A stretch of DNA of 64,000 bases from Saccharophagus degradans 2-40. Lineage in GTDB: Bacteria > Pseudomonadota > Gammaproteobacteria > Pseudomonadales > Cellvibrionaceae. Where the stretch lies: contig NC_007912.1 in the NCBI RefSeq assembly GCF_000013665.1, positions 1-64,000 on the forward strand, given 5' to 3'. Positions 1 through 10,760 of this stretch are shown piece by piece (within the stretch, counting starts at the first letter, position 1; each line of letters opens with the position of its first letter). Below the pieces are notes generated by a model, which saw only the letters and a program-made list of their open reading frames with translations, searched no databases and was not told the origin of the DNA. A program made the position numbers and the translations under genes.

Positions 1-90
1 CTGCCGTGTTATTTACCGCATCGCGCCTATACTTTACAGGTGCTCTAGAGCAAAGCTTGTGTGGTGTTTTGGTTAAAAATTCAAATGGGT

Positions 91-99
91 TGTGGATAA
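91..99 (-). promoter_or_regulatory. DnaA box
   Basis: The + strand reads TGTGGATAA, the exact reverse complement of the strong DnaA box TTATCCACA. It lies 284 bases upstream of dnaA, where it could serve initiation or dnaA autoregulation. Confidence 0.65.
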
Positions 100-243
100 G
101 TTTTGTTTAAAGCAGTAAAATGTCCGTCTTCTTTAAGGTTTTTGGCGCGTAAAATAACATTGTAGGTGTTTCACGCCAATTTATACCTTGGGTCTTCTTT
201 TTAGCGGTCCCTTTTATCTAAGTTTCATAGTGTAGTTGGTTGT

Positions 244-252
244 TTATTCACC
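244..252 (+). promoter_or_regulatory. Possible weak DnaA box
   Basis: TTATTCACC matches the TTATNCACA consensus at 8 of 9 positions, the last base being C. Its position near the perfect box at 91-99 and upstream of dnaA is the main support. Confidence 0.3.
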
Positions 253-382
253 ATATCTAATAGGGTGTGCGCAGTTGTCTCTGCCGATATTAGTCGGGGC
301 TGGTTGTGTTGTGCTCTTGGCTCTACAGCTTTCGCTGTAGCAATGTTTTTGTTTGTCGTTTTAAAGTTATAAGTTTGGAGTT

Positions 383-1957
383 ATGGAATTGCCTGAATCT
401 GCGTGGGAGCAATGTGTCTCTAGTTTGCAAAGTGAATTGCCGGCACAACAGTTTAATACCTGGATACGCCCCCTGCGTGTGCAGCAAGCAGAAGCCAGTA
501 ATCAGCTCCACTTAATTGCGCCTAACCGCTTTGTATTGGATTGGGTGAACGACAAGTTTAAAAGCCGTATAGATGAGCTGTTGTCCTCCGCCGATCACCA
601 TCCTATTACTAGCGTAGAAATTAGTGTTGCGCCTAGACGTTCCACTAGCTTTGAAACCAACCAAGGTGTTGCTGCACGGCAAAAAAGGCAGCAAGAGGCG
701 CCGCGACAAAATATAGCGTCAAGCCAACCCTCAAATAGTTATAGTCGGCAACCCCAGCAGCCAGCGGTTGAAATGCCAGCCGAGTCGCAAATGGCCCAGG
801 TTGAATTATTGCCTGCTGCACCGCCAGCGCCACTTAATAATGGCTACAACACTGAATCTTTCGCGCAACCCTATAACGATAACCCTATGGGGCAGGGCAA
901 AGTAGATAAAGTGGATGTAGAGGGCGGTTTACAGCACAAGTCTAATCTTAACCCTACCTTTATATTCGATAACTTTGTTGTGGGTAAATCCAACCAGCTT
1001 GGCTTGGCCGCTGCCACGCAGGTAGCAGAAAACCCCGGTGGTTCGTATAACCCGCTTTTTATATATGGCGGTGTAGGTTTAGGTAAAACTCACTTAATGC
1101 ACGCGGTAGGTAACGCGCTTTGTGTGCGCAAGCCCGGTGCCAAGGTGGTTTACCTGCATTCTGAGCGTTTTGTTGCCGATATGGTAAAAGCGCTGCAGTT
1201 AAACGCCATTAACGATTTTAAACGTTATTACCGCTCGGTAGATGCATTACTTATTGATGATATTCAGTTCTTCGCAGGTAAAGAACGGTCGCAGGAGGAG
1301 TTCTTCCATACGTTTAATGCGCTTTTGGAAGGCGGTCAGCAAATTATTTTAACCTGCGACAGATACCCTAAAGAAATCAATGGCTTAGAGGAGCGTCTCA
1401 AATCCCGCTTTGGCTGGGGGTTAACTGTTGCTATCGAACCGCCAGAGTTAGAAACCCGCGTGGCAATATTAAAGCGCAAAGCAGAGCAGGTGGGCGCCCC
1501 TTTACCTAACGACGCGGCATTCTTTATTGCCCAGCGTATACGCTCTAACGTGCGTGAGTTAGAAGGAGCACTAAAGCGTGTGATAGCCAATGCCCACTTT
1601 ACCGGCAGAGATATTTCGGTAGAGCTTGTGCGCGAAGCACTTAAAGATTTGTTGGCCCTGCAAGACCGCCTAGTAAGTATCGATAACATTCAGCGCGTAG
1701 TAGCCGAGTATTACAAAATTAAAGTATCGGATCTGCACTCTAAAAGGCGCAGCCGTTCAGTAGCACGGCCTAGGCAAGTGGCAATGTATTTAGCGAAAGA
1801 CCTAACACACCACAGTTTGCCCGAAATTGGCGAAGCGTTTGGTGGGCGAGACCACACAACGGTTTTGCACGCATGCCGTAAAATTAAAGAAATGATCGAG
1901 TCGGACGCAGATATTAGAGAAGATGTTAAGAATCTTTTGCGTACACTCACCACCTAA
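383..1957 (+). CDS. dnaA: Chromosomal replication initiator DnaA
   Basis: DnaA is the AAA+ ATPase that binds DnaA boxes and opens the origin. The 524-residue protein shows the N-terminal helicase-interaction domain (residues 1 to about 85), a long Gln/Pro-rich linker (about 90-190), a Walker A motif GGVGLGKTH near residues 228-236, a Walker B motif LLIDDIQF near 290, and the C-terminal DNA-binding signature [11 protein letters not shown] near 486-496. It is longer than E. coli DnaA (467 residues), mainly in the linker, as in Pseudomonas. The start ATG follows GGAG by only two bases, which is tight, but the encoded N-terminus ([11 protein letters not shown]) fits the family. It heads the dnaA-dnaN-recF-gyrB array. 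Confidence 0.98.
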   Translation: MELPESAWEQCVSSLQSELPAQQFNTWIRPLRVQQAEASNQLHLIAPNRFVLDWVNDKFKSRIDELLSSADHHPITSVEISVAPRRSTSFETNQGVAARQKRQQEAPRQNIASSQPSNSYSRQPQQPAVEMPAESQMAQVELLPAAPPAPLNNGYNTESFAQPYNDNPMGQGKVDKVDVEGGLQHKSNLNPTFIFDNFVVGKSNQLGLAAATQVAENPGGSYNPLFIYGGVGLGKTHLMHAVGNALCVRKPGAKVVYLHSERFVADMVKALQLNAINDFKRYYRSVDALLIDDIQFFAGKERSQEEFFHTFNALLEGGQQIILTCDRYPKEINGLEERLKSRFGWGLTVAIEPPELETRVAILKRKAEQVGAPLPNDAAFFIAQRIRSNVRELEGALKRVIANAHFTGRDISVELVREALKDLLALQDRLVSIDNIQRVVAEYYKIKVSDLHSKRRSRSVARPRQVAMYLAKDLTHHSLPEIGEAFGGRDHTTVLHACRKIKEMIESDADIREDVKNLLRTLTT

Positions 1958-2055
1958 CGCTACCTGCGCTGGGTGCCCAGTGGTATCCTACGGGTTATCA
2001 AAATATCTAATATAAATAGCAACTTATATAAATAACATCTTAGTTGTTAGAGAGC

Positions 2056-2072
2056 TTAACCCTTAAGGTTAA
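2056..2072. repeat. 17-bp palindrome between dnaA and dnaN
   Basis: TTAACC and GGTTAA flank a 5-base centre, giving a perfect 6-bp inverted repeat in the AT-rich dnaA-dnaN gap. It could be an operator or chance symmetry. There is no T-run after it, so it is not a terminator. Confidence 0.25.
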
Positions 2073-2144
2073 CCCGTAAAAAACGTAACGAATCTATAGC
2101 AGTATTACATAGCAATTTTTCAGGACATATAAAGGGAACCTCCC

Positions 2145-3248
2145 ATGAAATTCATTGTTTCACGTGAAACTATTCTTAAACCACTACAGTTGGTTGCCGG
2201 TGTGGTAGAGCGTCGTCAAACATTGCCCGTGTTGGCAAACGTATTGATTGTATTAGAAGGCGAGCAGTTGTCGCTTACAGGTACAGACCTTGAGGTAGAG
2301 ATTGTGGGCCGCGTAACTGTCGATCAGGCAATTAGCGAAGGCGAAATTACTGTACCCGCTAAGAAGTTCCTAGATATATGTCGTGCACTACCAGACGGTT
2401 CAGTTATTGAGTTTACGCTTGATGATCAGAAAGTTACTGTAAAAAGTGGCCGCAGTCGTTTTACGCTTTCATCTTTATCTGCCAATGAATTCCCAGCGGT
2501 AGAGCAGGGCAGCAACGATATTAACTTTAGCTGCGAGCAAAAAGAGGTTAAGCGCCTTATTGATCGCACTGCGTTTGCTATGGCGCAGCAAGATGTTCGT
2601 TACTACTTAAATGGTATGTTGTGGGAAGTGCGAGCAGGAGCTTTACGTGTAGTGTCTACCGATGGCCACCGATTAGCCATGTGTACTCGCCCAATCAATA
2701 TAGATGTAGCAGAGCCAGTACAGGCAATTTTGCCGCGTAAGGGTGTTATTGAATTGTCGCGCTTGCTTAACGATTCAGAAGAAAATGTTGAGCTAACTAT
2801 GGGCCCTAACCATATTCGTGCTACCACTACTGAATACACCTTTACCTCCAAGCTTGTAGACGGCAAGTTCCCAGATTACGAGCGCGTATTACCTAAGGGT
2901 GGGGACAAGATTGTATTGGGTGAGCGCGCTGTACTAAAACAAGCATTTGCCCGTACAGCTATTCTTTCTAACGAGAAATACCGCGGTGTGCGTCTTCTAT
3001 TAGAAACTGGCCAGCTTACTATTATTGCTAACAACCCAGAGCAAGAAGAAGCTGAGGATCAAGTAGCCGTAGAGTATGAAGGTGACTCAATTGAGGTAGG
3101 TTTTAACGTTAGCTACCTACAAGATGTAACCAACGTACTAGATACAGACAAGATTAAAATGACGCTTTCTGATTCTAATAGCAGTGCTTTGCTAGAAGAG
3201 CCAGAAAACGCCGACTCTGTATATGTAGTAATGCCAATGCGTCTATAA
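2145..3248 (+). CDS. dnaN: DNA polymerase III beta sliding clamp
   Basis: DnaN forms the ring-shaped dimeric clamp that tethers DNA polymerase III to DNA and recruits repair and Hda-type partners. The 367-residue length is exactly that of the gammaproteobacterial clamp. The start (MKFIVSRETILKPLQLVAGVVERRQTLPVL) and end (YVVMPMRL) are family hallmarks. AAAGGGA lies just upstream of the ATG. Codons 5-9, encoding Val-Ser-Arg-Glu-Thr, form a near-perfect parS site (2156-2171). It sits 187 bases after dnaA and 48 bases before recF. Confidence 0.98.
   Translation: MKFIVSRETILKPLQLVAGVVERRQTLPVLANVLIVLEGEQLSLTGTDLEVEIVGRVTVDQAISEGEITVPAKKFLDICRALPDGSVIEFTLDDQKVTVKSGRSRFTLSSLSANEFPAVEQGSNDINFSCEQKEVKRLIDRTAFAMAQQDVRYYLNGMLWEVRAGALRVVSTDGHRLAMCTRPINIDVAEPVQAILPRKGVIELSRLLNDSEENVELTMGPNHIRATTTEYTFTSKLVDGKFPDYERVLPKGGDKIVLGERAVLKQAFARTAILSNEKYRGVRLLLETGQLTIIANNPEQEEAEDQVAVEYEGDSIEVGFNVSYLQDVTNVLDTDKIKMTLSDSNSSALLEEPENADSVYVVMPMRL
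2156..2171. other. parS-like ParB-binding site inside dnaN
   Basis: TGTTTCACGTGAAACT matches the 16-bp parS palindrome TGTTTCACGTGAAACA at 15 of 16 bases; only the last base differs. parS sites near the origin are loaded by ParB-CTP and bring in SMC and ParA for chromosome segregation. This copy lies in codons 4-9 of dnaN. Confidence 0.8.
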
Positions 3249-3296
3249 CCTATTCCGATAGGTTATTTTCCTCCCTTTAGTTCTTAGGCCGCTTTA

Positions 3297-4400
3297 GTGC
3301 CCCATCTCTCGAACTTAAAAGTACAGCAGTTTCGCAATTTGGGCTTGGTAGATATAACACCAAGCCCAACGCTCAACCTTGTTTACGGTGAAAATGGCTC
3401 GGGTAAAACCAGTCTGTTAGAAGCTATAAGCGTACTTGCTCACTGTCGATCCTTTCGTACCCACAAGTACAGACGTCTGATTCAAGACACAACTACAGCA
3501 TTTACTGTGTTTGCCACGGTAGAAGGTAGTGACGCATTTAAGGTAGGTGTGCAACGCGAGTGGTCTGGCAAGAGCACAGCTAAGTTGGATGGTTTAAGTG
3601 CAAAGTCATCCGCTCAGCTCGCCACCAACTTACCTGTTCAGATAATAGATGCCCATACCTTTGCTTTGTTAGAGGGTGGCTCTAAAGCTAGGCGCAAGTT
3701 CTTTGATTGGTTAGTGTTTCACGTGAAACATGAATTCAAAACAGCTTGGGCAAACTACGTTAAATGTGTAAAACAACGGAATAGTTTGCTGCGACATGAT
3801 AAAATAGCCTATTCCGACCTACGCCCCTGGGATGAGCAAATCGCAGGGTTGGCGGCTACCATAGATGAATGCCGTGTTGAGTGTATAACACCGCTTATTC
3901 AGGCGTTTAAAGCGCTTATGGGTGAGTGTAAGTTTGCGGATAACGTAGATTTAACGTTGGCTTATCAGCCGGGTTGGAAAGAGGGGGAGCTAAGCTTTCC
4001 AAAACAGTTAGAGCAGGCTTTCGCGCGTGATAGAAAACTAGGCTACACCATCTTAGGCCCGCATAAATCTGATTTAAAAATTACAGCTAATGGCTCGCCT
4101 GCAGTAGAGGTTTTATCTCGCGGCCAGCAGAAGGCAGTAATTAACGCTTTGCATATAGCAGAAGCGCAAGTTTACAAAACACAAATAGGGCGCACGCCGG
4201 TGTTCCTGTTAGATGATATGCCTTCCGAGTTGGATGCAAATCATATAGCTATACTCAGTGGCTGGCTAAGTAATTTAGGTGCGCAGGTATTTGTTACAGG
4301 GGTGGACGCGAATAAGTTAGCGTCTGTATGGCCCCTACAAAAGAACGAAGCAATAAAAATGTTTCACGTGAAACAAGGTGAAGTAACGGTTTCTCAATAA
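3297..4400 (+). CDS. recF: DNA replication and repair protein RecF
   Basis: RecF is an SMC-like ATPase that, with RecO and RecR, loads RecA at single-strand gaps. The 367-residue protein has Walker A GENGSGKTS near residues 31-39, an ABC-type signature LSRGQQKAV near 272-280, and Walker B VFLLDDMPSELD near 302-313. The start is GTG with AGG eight bases upstream; the N-terminus (MPHLSNLKVQQFRNL) matches the family, so no downstream start is needed. Two perfect parS sites lie in its reading frame (3715-3730 and 4360-4375), encoding FHVKH and FHVKQ. It is spaced 36 bases from gyrB. Confidence 0.96.
   Translation: MPHLSNLKVQQFRNLGLVDITPSPTLNLVYGENGSGKTSLLEAISVLAHCRSFRTHKYRRLIQDTTTAFTVFATVEGSDAFKVGVQREWSGKSTAKLDGLSAKSSAQLATNLPVQIIDAHTFALLEGGSKARRKFFDWLVFHVKHEFKTAWANYVKCVKQRNSLLRHDKIAYSDLRPWDEQIAGLAATIDECRVECITPLIQAFKALMGECKFADNVDLTLAYQPGWKEGELSFPKQLEQAFARDRKLGYTILGPHKSDLKITANGSPAVEVLSRGQQKAVINALHIAEAQVYKTQIGRTPVFLLDDMPSELDANHIAILSGWLSNLGAQVFVTGVDANKLASVWPLQKNEAIKMFHVKQGEVTVSQ
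3715..3730. other. parS site inside recF (first)
   Basis: TGTTTCACGTGAAACA is a perfect match to the 16-bp consensus parS palindrome recognised by chromosomal ParB. It is embedded in the recF reading frame about 3.3 kb from the dnaA start, the expected origin-proximal zone. Confidence 0.9.
4360..4375. other. parS site inside recF (second)
   Basis: A second perfect TGTTTCACGTGAAACA lies in the last codons of recF, 645 bases from the first. With the dnaN copy it makes three sites within 2.2 kb, a typical ParB loading cluster. Confidence 0.9.
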
Positions 4401-4427
4401 TATTACCCACAGTGATGTAGGTTTTAG

Positions 4428-6863
<2,436 letters not shown>

Positions 6864-6904
6864 AAACTATTAGAAAGTAATTTTTAATAGATGATATAAA
6901 AACT

Positions 6905-6928
6905 AAAGCCCGCTAAGCGGGCTTTTTA
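6905..6928 (+). terminator. Rho-independent terminator after gyrB
   Basis: AAAGCCCGC and GCGGGCTTT form a 9-bp GC-rich stem with a TAA loop, running into a T-tract. It lies 41 bases after the gyrB stop. Confidence 0.9.
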
Positions 6929-7033
6929 TTGCCCCAATAAAAAATCACTAAGCAAATATAACTGCTAAGTTATCGTTAGTAATAACAGCAACACTGCCAA
7001 TATCTACCGCAAAACGAGAACCGAGTGAGAGAT

Positions 7034-7507
7034 ATGAGTAATAAATACGAGTTAGTAGGTTTACCTAGCATCAAGGCAGCCGCTCTGCATTTAACTATCC
7101 CCAGAAGCGATGTAAGTGAAGAAATGGGGCCGGCTGTGAATGCGGTGTTAGGTGCTATTACTAATGCAGGCTTGTCGCCTGTTGGCCCAATGTTCGCCTA
7201 CCATCTTTCGGTGTTTGATACGCATTTTGATTTTGAAGTTGGTTTTCCAATAGCCGATGATTTAGCACCAGTTGGAAAGGTAAGAACCATTGACTTGCCC
7301 GCGGTAAGTGCATTTAAAACAACCCATATTGGCCCATACACGGGGCTTTACGAGGCGTGGACTGCTTTCGGTGCCGAGTATAAAGCTAGGTACCCGCAGC
7401 AAACCCGCAAGCAACTATTTCGGGAAATCTATCGCGTGGGGCCAGAGACTACTTTAAATGAGACTAAATGGGAGACAGATCTATTTATCCCTATTTCTCA
7501 CAGCTAA
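7034..7507 (+). CDS. GyrI-like effector-binding domain protein
   Basis: This 157-residue protein resembles the GyrI/SbmC and AraC effector-binding (SOUL-like) fold. Supporting motifs are the central IPRSDVSEEMGPAV segment, a GPYTGLYEAWTAF segment typical of GyrI-like proteins, and a C-terminal TKWETDLFIPI strand. Members bind small amphipathic molecules, and E. coli SbmC protects gyrase from toxins. There is no DNA-binding domain, so it is a stand-alone binding module. ATG at 7034, with GAGAG just upstream, is preferred over an in-frame GTG at 7025. Lying next to gyrB is suggestive, but a terminator separates them. Confidence 0.75.
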   Translation: MSNKYELVGLPSIKAAALHLTIPRSDVSEEMGPAVNAVLGAITNAGLSPVGPMFAYHLSVFDTHFDFEVGFPIADDLAPVGKVRTIDLPAVSAFKTTHIGPYTGLYEAWTAFGAEYKARYPQQTRKQLFREIYRVGPETTLNETKWETDLFIPISHS

Positions 7508-7723
7508 CAACTTACGCATATTTAAAGGTGTTGGCTCTAGTTTGAAACCGGCAAAGATAAATATGCAGCCATCTAGCCAAAGCGAATAATCTGGGTTTAT
7601 ACTGCAGTGCAGCAACGGTGTTTTTGTAGTCTTTCGCCTTGCTGCTCGCAAATTTAATAAGTTTCTCCGTGTTTAGTGCCTGTAATAAACCTTTATTTGT
7701 GGCCACATTGTTAGGAGGTCCCC

Positions 7724-9664
7724 GTGCTTTGGCAACCCAGCGAAGAGCGCAAAGCGGCATGTACCATGTCGGCGTATATTCAATACTTAAATTCTCGCTA
7801 CTCTCTAGGAATAGAAACCTACCCAGAACTACATCGGTTTTCGGTGGAGCGTGCTGCCGAGTTTTGGACTAGCCTGTTCGACTTCTTCGATGTGCAATAC
7901 AGCGGTTCTTTACTGCCCGCCAATACAGATTGGGGCTTTAGTGAATATGGTTGGTTCCCCAATGTTGAGCTTAACTTTGCCGAAAACCTGTTACATAAGG
8001 GCAAACCACAACAGCGCGCGCTATACGGTATTTTAGAGTCGGGCGAGGTACAAAGTATTACCTATGCCGACCTTCGCAAAAGTGTTGCTGCTTTGCAGGC
8101 AGGTATTGCCGATAGCATTAAAGAAGATGACGTGCTGGCCTGTTATATGCCCAATATACCGGCCACAACCATAAGTATGCTGGCCGCAACAGGGCTGGGT
8201 GGTGTGTTTACATCAACGAGTTGCGACTTCGGTGAAGAGGGCGTTATAGACCGTTTTGGGCAATCGGAGCCCAAAGTTTTAATCGCGGCGCTAGCCTACC
8301 AATATAACGGTAAAAGATTCGATTTAACGCAAAAAATAGCGAACATCGTTAAAAAAGTAAAAAGCATCAAAAAAGTGATATTGGTCGACTTTTTAAACGA
8401 TGCCGATCAAGACGCGGCCTTAGCTGCGATTCCCAATGCTCAAATGTGGCAACAGGTTGTAAACACCACTAGCGAGTGTGAAACGCCTAAATACGTGAAG
8501 CGAAAATTCGCAGACCCGCTCTACATAATGTATTCGTCGGGCACCACTGGCCAGCCTAAATGCATTGTGCATACGGTGGGCGGTGTGTTGTTGCAGCATA
8601 TTAAAGAGCTGGGTTTGCACGCAGATGTGACCGAACAAAAGAATCTATTCTTCTTTACTACCTGCGGTTGGATGATGTGGAACTGGCTGGTTAGCGGCTT
8701 ATTTTTTGGCGGCACCGTTACCCTATACGAAGGTAGCCCAACCAAGCCGACTATAATCGATTACTGTGCCTTAATAGATAAACTTAATATCAATATTTTT
8801 GGTACCTCGCCAAAGTTTCTTAAAGCTTTAGAAGGCGAAACAGACGGGCTAAAAACGCTAAATTTAGCGAGCTTAGAATCAATACTTTCTACCGGCTCAC
8901 CCTTATTGCCCGAGCAATACGACTTTGTTTACCAACATATAAAGCAAGATGTAGCACTGGCGAGCATTTCGGGCGGCACTGATATTTTGGGCTGCTTCTT
9001 TTTAGGTAACCCTTTGCTACCTGTGTATAAAGGTGAGTTGCAGTGCGCAGGCTTGGGTATGGCGGTAGATTGCGTGGATGAAAATGGTGCTAGAGTAGAG
9101 CGCGGTAAAGAGGGTGAGTTAATTTGCCGGCAGAGCTTTCCCTCTAGGCCGCTCGGTTTTTTAAACGACGCCGACAACCAGAAAATAAATAATGCATACT
9201 TTAACCAAGTTGCGAACGTGTGGTATCACGGAGACTTTATTGCCATAACCGAACACGGCGGGGCGGTTATCTACGGCCGCAGTGATGCCACCCTAAACCC
9301 TGGCGGGGTGCGCATAGGTACCAGTGAAATATACCGTCAAACCGAAAGCTTTGATTACATACAGGATACTGTGTGCATAGGTAAGCAAGTGGACGGCGAT
9401 GTTGATTTATACCTATTTGTTAAGCCCATGCCAAACCAGACCCTTACTGACGGGCGAATAACTGAGATTAAGCAGCGTATTAAACAAAACACCACGCCAA
9501 GGCATGTACCTAAGCGGGTAATAAGCGTGGTGGATATTCCTTACACGCGCTCAGGTAAGAAGATGGAGTTAGCGGTAAGTCGAATAGTTAACGGAAAAGA
9601 AATAACTAATATAGACGCTATTGCCAACCCAGAGTGTTTAAGCGAATATGAGCTGTACCGCTAG
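7724..9664 (+). CDS. aacS: Acetoacetyl-CoA synthetase (acetoacetate-CoA ligase)
   Basis: It activates acetoacetate to acetoacetyl-CoA through an acyl-adenylate, feeding ketone-body carbon into central metabolism or polyhydroxybutyrate turnover. The 646-residue length and N-terminus (YIQYLNSRYSLGIETYPELHRFSVERAAEFW) fit the family. The AMP-binding P-loop MYSSGTTGQPK is at residues 269-279. The A10 motif YTRSGKKMELAV carries the catalytic lysine near 612-613, the site that acetyltransferases modify in related enzymes. The GTG start sits six bases after a perfect AGGAGG. No thiolase or PHB gene lies nearby. Confidence 0.92.
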   Translation: MLWQPSEERKAACTMSAYIQYLNSRYSLGIETYPELHRFSVERAAEFWTSLFDFFDVQYSGSLLPANTDWGFSEYGWFPNVELNFAENLLHKGKPQQRALYGILESGEVQSITYADLRKSVAALQAGIADSIKEDDVLACYMPNIPATTISMLAATGLGGVFTSTSCDFGEEGVIDRFGQSEPKVLIAALAYQYNGKRFDLTQKIANIVKKVKSIKKVILVDFLNDADQDAALAAIPNAQMWQQVVNTTSECETPKYVKRKFADPLYIMYSSGTTGQPKCIVHTVGGVLLQHIKELGLHADVTEQKNLFFFTTCGWMMWNWLVSGLFFGGTVTLYEGSPTKPTIIDYCALIDKLNINIFGTSPKFLKALEGETDGLKTLNLASLESILSTGSPLLPEQYDFVYQHIKQDVALASISGGTDILGCFFLGNPLLPVYKGELQCAGLGMAVDCVDENGARVERGKEGELICRQSFPSRPLGFLNDADNQKINNAYFNQVANVWYHGDFIAITEHGGAVIYGRSDATLNPGGVRIGTSEIYRQTESFDYIQDTVCIGKQVDGDVDLYLFVKPMPNQTLTDGRITEIKQRIKQNTTPRHVPKRVISVVDIPYTRSGKKMELAVSRIVNGKEITNIDAIANPECLSEYELYR

Positions 9665-9683
9665 CAGGTGCAAAACCTGCTAG
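9661..9683 (+). terminator. Hairpin overlapping the aacS stop codon
   Basis: CTAGCAGGT and ACCTGCTAG form a perfect 9-bp stem with a 5-base loop, and the aacS stop TAG lies in its left arm. There is no T-run afterwards, so it may be a weak terminator, an mRNA-stabilising hairpin, or a translation-termination structure. Confidence 0.4.
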
Positions 9684-9714
9684 TACATTAACGCTAAACA
9701 ACAGGGAGTGACCT

Positions 9715-10098
9715 ATGAGCGAGTTACCAACATCGTCGAATTCAGAATTTAAACCGTGGGGTATGGAAGAAAACGTATTTATAATGTTGATGCATTTATC
9801 TCAGCTTACTGGCTTTATTATTCCATTCGGCGGCCTAATTTTACCGATTGTTATGTGGGCAACCAATAAAGACCAAAGCGAGAATATTAATAAACACGGT
9901 AAAGTAGTGTTGAACTGGGTAATTAGTTCTACTATTTACTGCGTTGTAGCCTTTATGCTAATTGCTCTAGTAATTGGTATACCGCTTTTAATTGGTGTGT
10001 GTATTACTAGCTTGGTGTTTATTGTTATTGGCGCTATTAAAGCAAACAATGGCGAGCTTTGGCCCTACCCAATTAGCATCAAATTTTTTAAAGTGTAA
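9715..10098 (+). CDS. DUF4870 (Tic20-like) small membrane protein
   Basis: This 127-residue protein has about three membrane segments (roughly residues 30-50, 65-90 and 90-110). It shows the DUF4870 layout: an N-terminal MEENVFIMLMHLSQLTGFIIP segment, a polar NINKHGKVVLNW stretch, and a C-terminal hydrophobic pair. The family is widespread and its function is unproven. GGGAG lies just upstream of the ATG. A terminator follows, so it is probably monocistronic or shares a transcript with aacS (50-base gap). Confidence 0.75.
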   Translation: MSELPTSSNSEFKPWGMEENVFIMLMHLSQLTGFIIPFGGLILPIVMWATNKDQSENINKHGKVVLNWVISSTIYCVVAFMLIALVIGIPLLIGVCITSLVFIVIGAIKANNGELWPYPISIKFFKV

Positions 10099-10113
10099 CA
10101 ATTCTAAGTTTGC

Positions 10114-10142
10114 AAAAAGCCCGGATTAATTCGGGCTTTTTT
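10114..10142 (+). terminator. Rho-independent terminator
   Basis: AAAAAGCCCG and CGGGCTTTTTT form a 10-bp stem with an 8-base loop and T-tract, 15 bases after the DUF4870 gene. Confidence 0.9.
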
Positions 10143-10174
10143 ATATCTAAAATAAATTAAAAACGGAAACAGTA

Positions 10175-10690
10175 ATGTCTGATAATGATATTTATAAAGC
10201 GCCTGAATCTAAATTGTTAGATGAAAATAATGTTAGTGAAATTGAGCTTGCTGGGCGCTGGTATAGGCTGGGCGGTGCAATAGTAGATAGCATTGCTTTT
10301 ATGGCGGTATATATTCCTGTGATGATTGTGCTAGGAGTATGGGAAACCATTATAAGTGGCGAGAAGCCTACCTTTTTGCTAACGCTTACCCTAACCGCAA
10401 TTGGTTTGCTTATTTTTGTTTGCCTAAACGGCTACTTTCTTTATACCAACGGCCAAACTATAGGTAAAAAACTGTTGGGTACTAAAATAGTAAGTGCGAG
10501 TACCCATGAGATATTGCCCTTGGGTAAAGTAATGAGCTTTCGGGTGTTGCCTGTTCAGGTAGCGTCTATAGTGCCGTTTATTGGCCCATGGATGAGCATT
10601 GTAGATGTGCTATTTATTTTTGGTAAGAGCAAACAGTGTGTGCACGATTTAATTGCCAACACCATAGTTATTAAAGTACAGCAAGATTAA
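10175..10690 (+). CDS. RDD family membrane protein
   Basis: This 171-residue protein has three membrane segments. The RDD motif region begins GRWYRLGGAIVDSIAFM near residues 26-42, and a GKKLLGTKIV signature follows near 100. RDD proteins are poorly understood; some act as ion antiporters. The N-terminus reads IYKAPESKLL, a short motif also seen at the start of the unrelated membrane protein at 53230. A bidirectional terminator follows, and the next gene converges on it. Confidence 0.8.
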   Translation: MSDNDIYKAPESKLLDENNVSEIELAGRWYRLGGAIVDSIAFMAVYIPVMIVLGVWETIISGEKPTFLLTLTLTAIGLLIFVCLNGYFLYTNGQTIGKKLLGTKIVSASTHEILPLGKVMSFRVLPVQVASIVPFIGPWMSIVDVLFIFGKSKQCVHDLIANTIVIKVQQD

Positions 10691-10705
10691 TAACCACACA
10701 GCCAT

Positions 10706-10748
10706 AAAAAAGCCCGCATAGGCTACATACCTAATGCGGGCTTTTTTT
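10706..10748. terminator. Bidirectional terminator between convergent genes
   Basis: AAAAAAGCCCGCAT and ATGCGGGCTTTTTT form a 14-bp stem around a 14-base loop, with T-runs on both strands. It serves the RDD gene on + and the histidine kinase gene on -. Confidence 0.92.
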
Positions 10749-10760
10749 GTTCTGTAATTT

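Larger units (their letters stand above)
1..382. other. dnaA upstream region, edge of the replication origin
   Basis: This stretch has no convincing gene. It holds one perfect DnaA box (91-99) and one 8-of-9 match (244-252), within AT-rich sequence, directly upstream of dnaA. In Pseudomonas the origin lies between rpmH and dnaA, so by analogy this is the right-hand part of oriC or the dnaA promoter region. The rest of oriC, if it is here, would lie left of the window. Only one perfect box is visible, so this piece alone is unlikely to be a complete origin. Confidence 0.5.

Noticed and set aside
166-180. TGTTTCACG half-palindrome upstream of dnaA
   Set aside because: Only the left half of parS is present; the right half (CCAATTT) does not match, so it is not called as a parS site.
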